DNA of 20,232 nucleotides from assembly GCA_003427395.1 (NCBI GenBank), contig BFEA01001104.1, forward strand, positions 3,330-23,561, in the 5' to 3' direction. The notes beneath the pieces are model-generated. The model was not told the DNA's origin and did not search any database. It saw only the letters and a list, made by a program, of their open reading frames with translations. Shown piece after piece: positions 8,156-16,250 of this stretch. The stretch is from Chara braunii (taxonomy: Eukaryota; Streptophyta; Charophyceae; Charales; Characeae). The position numbers and the translations under genes are program-made. How positions within the stretch are numbered: the stretch's first letter is position 1; the number at the start of each line of letters is the position of its first letter.

Positions 8156-8675
8156 AATAAATTGTTAGGAACACTAAGGAAAAGAACATGTAGCAAACCA
8201 TTGCACTTGCGGAAAGAGAATGACGCAAACACCCCATCTCAGACAAATATTGGATGACCAAACGTAAGCGATGTCTCGCTCAAATGGAGACAATGGATAT
8301 TAAAAGACAAGAGCAACGAAAAACATGGTTGGAACAAAAGAACATTATTACTGGTGACCGAGTAATCAAGGATACCTTCCGTAGACTTTTGCTGCAAACT
8401 GTTAAAACACCAAAGAAAGAATTAAGCCAGCCCTTCTCAATAAGCGTTACGGTCTCCGATGACTTGGACAAAATGTGTGAATTTGCGCGATTGTATTTTG
8501 AAGATATTCTAGCAACAAGAAGGACCTTTGACACAATGGAAACTGACCTGAGGGACCAATCAGACTTATGGACCTGAACACAGGTGAGGTTATCCACTAT
8601 TGCCTGGTTGGACCTTGACAGACCCATAGATCAAGAAGAGCGACGTCAGACAACCAAACATATGGCCAAAGGAAA
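8156..8675 (+). pseudogene. LINE-1 ORF2 linker between endonuclease and RT
   Basis: An open frame at 8254-8577 encodes KTWLEQKNIITGDRVIKDTF, matching the position and shape of the conserved W-x-x-x-x-D-x-x-T-K-F-F block of plant L1 linkers. After a stop at 8575-8577, sequence resembling the start of the RT domain follows (PIDQEERRQTTKHMAKGK, then frame change to NPGEDGLPIELYRA at 8676). At least two disruptions. Function in the family: spacing and RNA binding between the two catalytic domains. Confidence 0.6.
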
Positions 8676-9437
8676 AACCCAGGGGAGGATGGACTACCAA
8701 TAGAACTTTACCGGGCTCAGCTGGCTGTTTGGTCTGACATTAGCCCTCTTCTCTTAAAAATCTATAACAATGTCCTCAATGCAGGGAATCTAATGTCGAG
8801 GATGATAAAAGGGATAATCTCATTGATCTATAAGAAAGGTGATAAGACTGATGTCAGGAACTGAAGACCTATATCCCTCTTAAATGTGTCTTGCAAATTA
8901 CAAGCCAAGACACTTACAATCAGACTCGCGCGATATTTACCGGACTTGGTTGGTAAAGAACAGGGGACCTTTGTTAAACACAGATCCATAATGGACAACA
9001 TTGTCACCACGATCCAAGCCTTGGAGATACTAGCAAAAGAGCACAGGGATGTTGTTATTCTTCTGTTGGATATGGAGAAAACTTACGATCGAGTGGGTTG
9101 GTCCTTCGTAATGACAACCTTGAAGCAGATGAGATTTGGTGCTCATTTCAACAAATGGGTAACAATGTGCTCTTCACTTACCGCTGCCGTAATGGTCAAC
9201 AAGAAAATTTCTAAGAAATTATCCTTGTCACGATCATTACGACAAGGCTGTCCCCTTGCACCACTTTTATTTGTCCTCCAACTGGAAGTCCTTCTAGATA
9301 ACATCAAGATGAATGACCAAATAGACGGGCTTAGAATCTCCTCTACAAAACAATGGAAAGCAGGTGCACTCACGGATGATCTAACAGTTTCATGCAGGAA
9401 TACCAAATATAGCCGAGAAGCACTCAGAAAAGTTTAA
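8676..9437 (+). pseudogene. LINE-1 ORF2: reverse transcriptase domain
   Basis: One frame holds, in order, NPGEDGLPIELYRA, SLIYKKGDKTDVRN, a TGA at 8862-8864 at the place of the usual tryptophan of N-W-R-P-I-S-L-L, RPISLLNVSCK, LLLDMEKTYDRVGW (motif A, catalytic aspartate codon at 9069-9071), RQGCPLAPLLF (motif B) and ALTDDLTV (motif C, aspartate codons 9375-9380). The usual [YF]-A-D-D box reads LTDD: both metal-binding aspartates remain but the aromatic residue is lost. Apart from this and one nonsense change, the domain of about 250 residues is continuous, so decay is moderate. Confidence 0.88.
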
Positions 9438-9810
9438 ATACTTATTGTGTACCATCGGAGGCTTCCATAAATTGTAATAAGTCTGTACATTTTCTTCCTG
9501 AAGGATTTCTACTTTAGGCTAAGTGGGGTCTCAAAGCAGTTCTTGCAGTTGCATCTGATCGTTTTCTCGGAGTGTAGGTCTTTCTAAGCAACAGTGCATC
9601 CTTTGAAGACAGTGTCTTGGTTGAAAAGGTAACCAACAGGCTATTAAGTTGGATACACACAAGACACTTGTCTCTCACAGGGAGAGCACTAGGGATCTCC
9701 TCAACAGACTTTGCAGTATTATGGTTTACTCTGGCAGTCCATCTACTAGGTGAAGAGTCTTACAAGAAAATCAGAAGAGCGACCGCAACTAGAATTTTAT
9801 GGAAGCCGGA
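9438..9810 (+). pseudogene. LINE-1 ORF2: region after RT, to insertion point
   Basis: Fragments in several frames continue the protein. CTIGGFHKL at about 9448 is the decayed counterpart of the G-L-x-[IL]-N block; VEKVTNRLLSWIHTRHLSLTG (9620-9682) is the conserved W-x-x-x-x-L-S-x-x-G-R block; EESYKKIRRATATRILWKP precedes the break. The equivalent region of LINE-2 is at 16850-17080. Coding homology stops at the ATGGAAGCC duplicate (9799-9807) and resumes at 13617. Confidence 0.75.
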
Positions 9811-10588
9811 TGCACGATGGGGTGCTGGTGCTACGCTACCGCAGGAGCAGCGTTGGCGCCAAGCGAGCTATGGAGGAACGCGCGCGTTGAGCAGGCGACA
9901 CAGTAGTGTACTGACGCGTGTGAGTTGGCGACCTGGCGTGTGGGCACCGGTGCGCTGATGTGCGCCGGAAATGTACGCTGAAGAGTTGATGGGCGTGCGG
10001 TGGTTTGTGAACACGCAAATGTTGATGAGCAAAGAGACGATGTTGTGACAACGACGCGCTTGAGGTGTTTGTCCAACCCGCATCACGGGCTGACGTGGTT
10101 TTGGACACGGTTTGGGGGAGAGAGCGTTGTGATACTCGTCATATGGACCTTTCTTCCCTGTATGACTGCCGCATGAAGTAATCCATAGTCGAAGTCTAAA
10201 CACGAGCATTAGTCACTAATAGTCAGCATCAGTGGATGAAAGTGGAGCTAACCCTAGGTGACCGAAGTGTGGAGGGGGCGTACAAGTATTTAGTCGTAAA
10301 GTGCGGGCAGTTCTTCCAAGAAATCGTTAGCAAAAACGTAGTTTTTCAAGGGTGTTCTTCAAGGACGTCTTCATCAACAGGCTTAATCTTCTTCAAAGTG
10401 TTTTATGTCTTTGCTTTTTGCTATGCTTTGTAGGTTCATCATCAAGATCATCAAGACTACCAAGATTGAGTATCAGATCATCATTTTGTCTTCTTCATGG
10501 TCGGCAACATCGTCTTCACCACTGCGACTATCTCGTTAACAGTGTCATGTCATCACCTTTCTCGCTTCTTGTCTCATGATGCCTTCCT
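9811..10588. other. 5' part of the insertion: CpG-rich then mixed, non-coding
   Basis: 9811-10110 is rich in GCG, CGCG and TGCG words; later sequence is more balanced, and 10345-10580 is a TC/ATCA-rich low-complexity stretch. The arginine-rich antisense frames at 9831-10209 overlap one another in three registers, which suggests composition rather than coding. No promoter motif could be assigned. Confidence 0.45.
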
Positions 10589-10695
10589 TTTTTTTTTTTT
10601 TTTTTTTCTTTTTCTCTGCTGATTCTCGTACTCGATTGCAACCCTTTTTCCCTTTTTTTCTTCCCTCTTGCTTCTCATTTCTTTTCTCCTCATCA
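10589..10695. repeat. poly(T)/polypyrimidine tract
   Basis: A T19-type run near 10589-10608 is followed by C/T-rich sequence. The lysine-rich open frame on the opposite strand (10545-10748) is a translation of this tract. Confidence 0.75.
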
Positions 10696-10915
10696 ATCTT
10701 AAGTCTGTACACTTCGTAGTCTGGCACGGCTTCACTCATCATACCCAAGGGCGAGGGATGAAGAGGGGGTCAATGGAGAATGACGAGAAGAAGTGTGATT
10801 ACTAAGAGGGATGGAAAGAGGGGGGAAACCGAAAAAGGGAGGAAAAGGAAAGGAATGAGTAGTTAGGATATTTGGAAAACCGATGGAAGGGAGGACGGTG
10901 GGGGGATGCACTAAT
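10696..10915. other. purine-rich non-coding sequence
   Basis: G/A-rich sequence (10745-10905) with no gene motif. GGGGGATG at 10901-10908 recurs at 11709-11716, on the other side of the foldback array. Confidence 0.5.
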
Positions 10916-11702
10916 GGTTAACGACCACGTGAAATTTCAAAATGAAAGATTCTGAAGTGGTCTGAAACTGCTGAAATAGCCTAAAGGCACTTCATGTCAT
11001 TTCATAAGTTTTTTGTGGTTTGGAGGATAAGTTTTATGGTTTTTTTAACTTTTTTTTTTTCTTTTTTTCTGCCTGTTTTCTCAACCACTTTGGATCATTT
11101 TAGGAATTTCAGGTGGGGACCTGAAACCACCGTAATGACCTGAAGTGGCTGAAGCTTTTGAAAAACGTTTCAGGCACCCCTATCCAAACGGTTGGATGGG
11201 GGTACTTGAAACCCCTTTTAGAAGCTTCAGCCGCTTCAAGTCATTTCTAGAATTTCAGGTATGGGTCTGAAACCGCTGAAGTGGCTGAAGCTTCTGAAAA
11301 GGGTTTCAGGTACCCCCATCCAAGTTGATCCAACCATTTGGATGCGGGTACCTGAAACCCCATTCAAAAGTTTTAGCCACTTCAGGTCATTTCAGGAATT
11401 CCAGGTGGGGATTTGGAACCCGTGAAGTGGTTGAAGCTTAGGAAAGGGGTTTCAAATATCCCTGAAACCCCTTTTAGAAGTTTCAGCCACTTCAGGTCAT
11501 TTCAGGAATTTCAGGTCGAGACCTGAAACCGCTGAAGTGGCTGAAGCTTCTGAAAGGGGTTTCGGTACCCCCATCCAACCATCTGGATGAGGGTACCTAA
11601 AACCTCTTTCAGAAGCTTCATCCACTTCAGGTCATTTCAGGAGTTTCAGGTGGGGATCTGAAGCGGCTGAAAATGACCTGTAAATAGTGTTTCTTGTTAA
11701 CC
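10916..11702. mobile_element. foldback element: array of four palindromic units
   Basis: GAAGTGGCTGAAGCTT-type arms at about 11142, 11278, 11424 and 11534 are each followed 50-80 bp later by the inverse AAGCTTCAGCCACTTC-type arm (11221, 11368, 11479, 11613). Between them lie inverted TTTCAGGTACCCCCATCCAA and matching GGATG-GGGTACCTGAAACC arms, so each unit folds into a long hairpin. Units are joined by TCAGGTCATTTCAGGAATTT-like spacers. The block ends in GGTTAAC (10916) and GTTAACC (11702). Flanking AAT (3 bp) or GGGGGATG (8 bp) repeats are candidate target duplications; I cannot decide. No coding capacity. Best read as a foldback-type DNA transposon or a palindromic satellite. Confidence 0.7.
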
Positions 11703-12024
11703 AATATCGGGGGATGTTGATGTGGCCCATGTGGGAGAGTCTTTTTTTCTTACGTTCTTATTATAAATTATGTTCAGCAAAATAGACATCAGTATTAATC
11801 ATTCATACTAATTATCCATCGCACAGTGCACCATCATCCACAGAGTAGACTTCTGTTTGCTCTAAATTCAAACTATCATTAGGGCATTCCTGCGAGTTTT
11901 CAAATATAGAACTCCTATTCAGAACTCCTGCTAAATCTTTTGTATTGATATTCTGACATTATCATAATCATCTACAAGTACTCATTATTTTGTAGTCTAT
12001 ACTATTATCATCTAACTTTTATTA
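11703..12024. other. AT-rich non-coding sequence
   Basis: No gene, repeat or hairpin recognised apart from scattered ATCATC words leading into the microsatellite. Confidence 0.5.
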
Positions 12025-12076
12025 ATCATCATCATTATCATCATCATCATTATCATCATCATCATCATCATCATCA
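12025..12076. repeat. (ATC)n microsatellite
   Basis: Near-continuous ATC/TCA trinucleotides interrupted by a few ATT units. Confidence 0.9.
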
Positions 12077-12109
12077 ATTTTAGTCTCTCTGGCTTTCCCT
12101 TGCTGGTTT

Positions 12110-12985
12110 ATGGTTCAATCCAGTTGAGATGGGAGATGGTAGGTGGGTTAAGATGGGGAGAGCTCGACTTCACAAGGGCAGCACAAGGAGGGAGGTGCTC
12201 GCCTTTTAGGGAGTAAGGGCAGATTTGGGGACTGTTCCAATCTGGGGTTGGGAGGGAAATCTGAGGGATGAAACGAGTCGCATCACCTTCTAAGCGGTGG
12301 CAGATTAGGGCAGGGGCAGATAAAGGTGTACCTTTAGGGGAAATTGGTAGCCTCGAGGGAGTAAGGAAGGTTGAGGTGTCATTCAAGTTCTCCTGTTCCG
12401 ACCGAAACGAACTGCCCGTTTTCAGTGCAGTTCTGCTCAACGGAGGCAGCAGGGGGTGAAGGGGCGGTAGGGGAGGGAAAGAGGTGGGGAGGAGAGGGGA
12501 AGCGGAATCAACTTTAATCAAAATTTTCATTAGCATTATCGTCTGTTTTTTTCTTGTCTTTTTATTATGACCTTTTTCTACTTTTTTCTCCTCTAGTTGA
12601 TATTCATTGTATACAAGCGAGATGGCAAGCGGGTAGCATGGGGGGAACTGATCTCTATAGGAGCATCACAAGGCGGGAGTGATTGCTCTGTAAGGAGTAA
12701 AGGTAGAACGTGGGATGTACTGATCTGGAGCTGGATAACATCTAGTGGCGGCAGATTAGAACAACGAAAAGTTCATAGCATACTTTTGGAGGAATGGCAT
12801 GCCTCGAGGTAAGCAGGGCTGTAACTTGAAGTGTGTCTGCTCCTAGTTGGGGTTGAAGAGGACTGCTCCACATCAGGGTGGTTCATTCGGCGGAGGCAAC
12901 AAGGGGCGGAAAGAAATAGGTAAAAGGAGAGAAAAAAGTCACTATCAACCAATCTTCATTACCAAAAGGCTTTTTCTGTTAAGGA
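12110..12985. repeat. diverged tandem duplication (two units)
   Basis: Unit 1 (about 12115-12560) and unit 2 (about 12610-12985) share an ordered set of blocks: GAGATGG..., CACAAGG.GG.AG, GGAGTAA.GG, GATCTGGGG/AG.TGG, GTGGCAGATTAG against GGCGGCAGATTAG, CCTCGAGG, GGAGGCAGCAGGGGG against GGAGGCAACAAGGGG, then a purine tract and CAAAATTTTCATTA against CCAATCTTCATTA. Spacing is about 490 bp at the left and 450 bp at the right. Substitutions and indels are frequent, so the duplication is old. The proline-rich antisense frame over unit 1 is not kept in unit 2. Confidence 0.6.
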
Positions 12986-13534
12986 TTTACTGAAATCAAA
13001 TCCTCAAATTCTAGGTGTCATTATTGACTTAGCAGTTTCTTATATGTACTGTGTTTTTGTAATTGCCAGTTGAGTTGATGCCAGAGCAATGCTGGCCAGT
13101 GTTGGGGCTTGCCCTGTAACCTGCATAAGTAGGAGTTTGAGGCCTTGTAGAGAGATTTGGGGATTGTTGAGGGAAGAAGGCAATTCAGTAACTTGAGTGA
13201 CGACTACAATTAGGACCGACAAGGGTCGGAGCTGGGACAGGAAGCGCTGCCCTGTAACTCAGCGAGATTGAGGGTGTGAGACCGGGTAGAGGCTTGATTG
13301 GTACATGGCACACCTTTGTTTAAGGGATGCTGAATTGATAAGATCACCAGAATTTAGGGATAGGATAGAAATTGAATCCTGAATAGAACGATCTTCTGGT
13401 TAATCCTCCTAGTTTATAATCCAGTAGTCCATAGCCTTTTGAATCATCTTGAATCTTCTTGAATCAGCCGGAATTATTTGGAATCATCCTCAAATCATTC
13501 CGAACCATTATCAAGCGTTGTATTCCAATTATAA
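12986..13534. other. non-coding sequence before the 3' module
   Basis: No gene seen. 13070-13260 has weak likeness to the preceding tandem units (G-rich AGTTG, GGGATTG and CAATTAGGACCGAC-like blocks) and could be a third, very diverged unit. 13438-13500 is a run of short GAATCATCTTGAATC-like words. Confidence 0.35.
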
Positions 13535-13580
13535 GGGACGCTGGGCCCGGTTCCCAACACGTGTTGCTCCCCATGAATAG
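13535..13580 (+). promoter_or_regulatory. 46-nt double-hairpin 3' module, copy C
   Basis: Aligns without gaps to the LINE-2 module with seven substitutions. Hairpin 1 has stem GCTGGG/CCCAAC around the loop CCCGGTT; hairpin 2 has stem CGTG/CATG. Against LINE-2, two pairs change on both sides and stay paired (A-U to G-C in hairpin 1, G-C to C-G in hairpin 2), one becomes G-U and one pair of hairpin 1 is lost. The A/AT-rich tail follows 14 nt later. Confidence 0.75.
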
Positions 13581-13593
13581 ATCGGAGCTTATT

Positions 13594-13618
13594 AAAAAAT
13601 ATATATATATATATATAT
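13594..13618. repeat. A6 and (AT)n tail of copy C
   Basis: A6 followed by AT dinucleotides, placed where a non-LTR element's 3' tail would be and abutting the right target duplicate. AT expansion in an old A tail is common. Confidence 0.8.
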
Positions 13619-14630
13619 GGAAGCCAGAATCAGAGGAGTAAGAGGGCTTTATCTCCAAGATCGTCTGGAAAACCACTACTTTTCTTAGGATAAAAGGGGG
13701 GTCTGGGGATACTCAACCCGCAAAGACAAAACTGAACACTTTTAGCCAAATGGATAGTAAAGGCATTAATGGCTGAGAACAAACCTCCCCGGCTATTATT
13801 TGCCATCTTACATATTAAAAGAAGAATGGTCGTTAAGTCAGGATGAGGACGTATTAACCTGTTTTATTATTAGAACTTGCACTACTAAAAGACCCTAATC
13901 CTTTTTTTGGAGAAACATCCTTTCTGCATGGCATAGAATCTTCCCTTCAGAGAGAGTGCATCCGCTATCTAGAGACTCTATTCTTAATCAAATATCACCC
14001 CTTAATCTGTGATGTTTCGGGAGCAGTTTTCTCTGCCCACGATTTCCCGGGTTGTTTTGGCAAAGCATGGGTTGAAAGAGGAGTAGTCAGATCTCGATAC
14101 ATTTTGAATGAGGATGTTGGTTTGTGGCGAACAGAGAAGGAATTAAAAAAGAAGCTCAGTAGACTGAGGGCGGTAGGGGAAAGATTACAGTCCTTGATCA
14201 AAGTCATCCTGTTGTCTTGGAAAACTCGACTAACTGAAATCATTGTTCCAACAAAAGGTATATGGCTGAGAAACGTTAACGAGCCCACAAGGAAAATAGA
14301 CCAGATCACAAATGATCGGGGTCCGGAAGGATATGTTGGAAAAGAATGGGAAATGCTTGACACCCTCAATTTCTCGAAGGAACTGGTTTATACATCTGAT
14401 ATTAGACTCGATTCCTTGGCAGGACTAGTGGAAGTAGCCGCAACACTGTCTTATAAGAAAGCTACCTTGATACAAATAGTCAGGCTACCACAAGACCGTG
14501 AACCTTTGAAGTCAGCTGCAGTGGACTTTCAAAATCTAGGATGGCGGTTAATTTGAGCCAGTATTCTTCAAAGATCGGTACATCATATTAAATTTTACGA
14601 GAGAAGGTGAAGAAACCACTTTTGTGACTC
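13617..14630 (+). pseudogene. LINE-1 ORF2, C-terminal part resumed
   Basis: Coding homology resumes with WKPESEE and GFISKIVWKTTTFLRIKG, then shifts frame at a G run (13696-13701) to KGGLGILNPQRQN, TLLAKWIVKALMAENKPP and onward. From about 14000 one frame stays open to 14556 and includes RYILNEDVGLWRTEKELKKK, the L1 block with a conserved W before an alpha-helix, and LQSLIKVILLSWKTRLTEI, equivalent to the L-x-x-A-I-P-x-x-W block. LINE-2 has the same block (GVLGVRDLWDEDRKDWKTGD) near 16350-16425. The open frame has no sensible ATG start (its first codon is TTG at 14104) because it is an internal piece. The zinc-binding end is missing before LINE-2 begins at 14632, so it may lie beyond the window. 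Confidence 0.75.
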
Positions 14631-14631
14631 C

Positions 14632-15299
14632 TTTTTTTTTTTTTTTTTTTTTTTAACATCCCTCCTGCCAGTGCTAGTGCTGTTGATATGAGCAGACACC
14701 ACTAGCACCCAGGTGGAGGCTCCATCTATTGGTGGGGAGCATCACCTGCTGGAAACCGGGTCCAGCGTCCCATATACAAAATCGTCCACAAAGAAGGGGA
14801 AGATATTCAAGATCCGTGATTTTGAGACCTGCCAGCATTGATTGCCCTGTCTCTAGGGCATTTACTAAACAGGTATGTGTGACCGAAATCATAGTGATGT
14901 AGCCCTCGTAGCCCTTGTTATCCGTATCTCTTCACCCCCGGGAAGGGGTGCCAGATGTCCCAATAAGCTCTAATACCTCAACAAGAAGTAGTAAAACTTG
15001 TTTTATTTAGAAGAAAGACTCCCTGGGGGGCTCTAGGGGAGAGTTCCTTATATGAAAAGGAGATGTAGGGAAGGGGTCAGAAAAATCAGCAGGGGGCGGA
15101 GTAGGAAAAAGGGTTCTTTGTTCGTCCAATCCTGAAAAATTAAGCGATAGCCTCTTATTTCTTCCAGATTCCTCTGTCCCCCCCCCCCATCTCCACTACA
15201 TTCTACCTTTGCAATCCATCCTTCTTTCTCCCCTCCCACCCAGTCTGTACAAAACGATGTAATCCTTCTCCTGACATCTCCTACCTGTTTAAAAAGATC
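14632..15299 (-). other. LINE-2 3' UTR and poly(A) tail
   Basis: About 650 bp between the end of ORF2 homology and the A tail, with no coding motif. It contains an AATAAA word near 15000-15005 (minus strand), a CCGGG-rich hairpin near 14935-14955, and the structured region 14671-14873 shared with copy A. Within that, GCCCT/AGGGC (14844-14859), the 46-nt module (14726-14771) and the perfect 9-bp inverted repeat GTGCTAGTG/CACTAGCAC (14671-14679 and 14700-14708) can each form hairpins. Confidence 0.75.
14726..14771 (-). promoter_or_regulatory. 46-nt double-hairpin 3' module, LINE-2 (copy D)
   Basis: On the minus strand, hairpin 1 is GCTGGA-CCCGGTT-TCCAGC (6-bp stem, 7-nt loop) and hairpin 2 is GGTG-ATGCTCCC-CACC. 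The same module is at 805-850 (two differences), 1923-1968 (two differences, both in loop 1) and 13535-13580, and its first half is at 4232-4256. It sits 71 nt upstream of the A tail. A role in template recognition by the element's reverse transcriptase is inferred from 3'-structure recognition known for some non-LTR elements. Confidence 0.75.
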
Positions 15300-16250
15300 T
15301 TATTGTGATTTGGTGGTCTGCCATCTTTGTGTGAGTTCGAAATGCAGTTGTTGTTGAATATGTTCGCTAATTTCTGACACCTCTACCCTCACTTTATCCA
15401 TAGCCTGCGTACATCTCTGCCACCAAAGTGCCAACAACACCGTCCTCCTTCCAAGTTTGTACATATTTTCTACGAAGGTCGTGGCTGCTTCTGCGTGTGG
15501 CCAGTGGTCGGCCAGTATAGCTTGCCAAGATCAGGGCCAGGAAGATGTAGGTTCCATCTTTCTCCATAAACGGTCCCACCACCTCCATATGAATTGGGCG
15601 ATCGGACATTGCAGGAAAATATTTTTTTTGGTTTCCGCCCTTTTGTGGAAAGGAAAAAGGCTCTGACACCGTTGGCACCATGGAAGAAGTAGGCTCTTTT
15701 GCTCTAAATTAGTGCGGTCAATCAGCCAATCATTGGTTGGGAGACATCGGTGGGCGATTTGTCACTGTAGAGAAGTAATGTTCATAGGTCTTGGCTTCTG
15801 ATCCTGGAACCATTTGATTGGGGTCAGCAGGGAGCGATCCACTTTCAAATGTCTGGCTCATCTATCGTTGATAACGTCTCTCAGCCGTTTCTTAGGTCTG
15901 AGCATTTTATAGGCTGATTTGATTGAGAAGTGGTGTAGGCTGATGCGGCCTGCTTGGGGACCTGCCCTTTGCCGAGGAGGCTCCCAAGACCATTCTTCCG
16001 GGTCCATAGCCAGATCCTGGATTGATTTGAAAGGCTGGAATGCCACCCTCTGCCCTTTCTCTTCTAATATTCTCCCTCTATACACGGATGTTTTTTCTTT
16101 CCATACAAGGTCTTTGCTACCTTGGAGGGTGTTGGTTCCAGTGATTGTGTAGTGTTCGATTAGGACCGCCTGGGGTAAAACCATGTGTATTTGCCCTATC
16201 ATCTGGGGAGGCTCCTTGCTGGCTACCCAGTCCCCTTCCTTTAAGGCAGG
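15300..16250 (-). pseudogene. LINE-2 ORF2: C-terminal zinc-binding region
   Basis: From the minus strand: GQIHMVLPQAVLIEHYTITG and DLVWKEKTSVYRGRILEEKG (16200-16080), HHFSIKSAYKMLRPKKRLRD near 15880-15930, CLPTNDWLID (about 15730-15760), then CQRC, CPIAQFIWRWWDRLWRK (15580-15635) and YKLGRRTVLLALWWQRCTQA (about 15412-15471). The order matches the zf-RVT end of L1 ORF2: a helical fold, a P-T-x-x-W segment, paired cysteines and a tryptophan-rich helix. It is split over at least three frames. Family role: nucleic-acid binding, required for retrotransposition. Confidence 0.75.

Larger units (their letters stand above)
5114..9810 (+). mobile_element. LINE-1: plant-type L1 retrotransposon, left part
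   Basis: Order on the plus strand: ORF1 (DUF4283-like domain and zinc knuckle), endonuclease, linker, reverse transcriptase, then the region after the polymerase up to RILWKP at 9810. Every part is recognisable but in several frames with stops, so the copy is dead. It is cut at 9810 by a 3.8-kb insertion and resumes at 13617. Endonuclease and polymerase motifs are of the plant L1 type (SWNVRGL, SDHNP, RQGCPL). Confidence 0.85.
9811..13616 (+). mobile_element. 3.8-kb non-coding insertion in LINE-1 (copy C)
   Basis: Bounded by ATGGAAGCCGGA (9799-9810) and ATGGAAGCCAGA (about 13617-13628), a 12-bp duplication with one mismatch. Immediately after the right copy the LINE-1 protein continues (WKPESEE, then GFISKIVWKTTTFL), aligning with FLWRGEGELDNVINRVAWDS of LINE-2. 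So everything between is inserted sequence. The right end has non-LTR hallmarks: the 46-nt hairpin module (13535-13580) and an A/AT-rich tail (13594-13616). The left end (9811-10110) is CpG-rich. No RT, endonuclease or other known protein motif was found in 3.8 kb. It also carries a foldback array, microsatellites and a tandem duplication, some of which may be later insertions. Confidence 0.7.

Noticed and set aside
10545-10748. Lysine/glutamate-rich open frame resembling a coiled coil
   Set aside because: It is the antisense translation of a poly(T)/polypyrimidine tract.
11100-11690. Regularly spaced repeats considered as a CRISPR array
   Set aside because: Units are palindromic, of unequal spacing, and have no unique spacers; context is eukaryotic.
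12108-12536. 142-codon proline-rich antisense open frame
   Set aside because: It is a translation of a purine-rich repeat and is not conserved in the second unit of the duplication.
14104-14556. 150-codon open frame considered as an independent host gene
   Set aside because: It starts with TTG, is open well upstream, and carries the L1 C-terminal blocks seen also in LINE-2.
15394-15681. Minus-strand open frame with a phrase resembling a retroviral-type integrase (HMEVVGPF, then YIFLALILAS)
   Set aside because: The overlapping frame encodes CPIAQFIWRWWDRLWRK and YKLGRRTVLLALWWQRCTQA in the right place for the LINE-2 zinc-binding end. The integrase likeness comes from the wrong frame.
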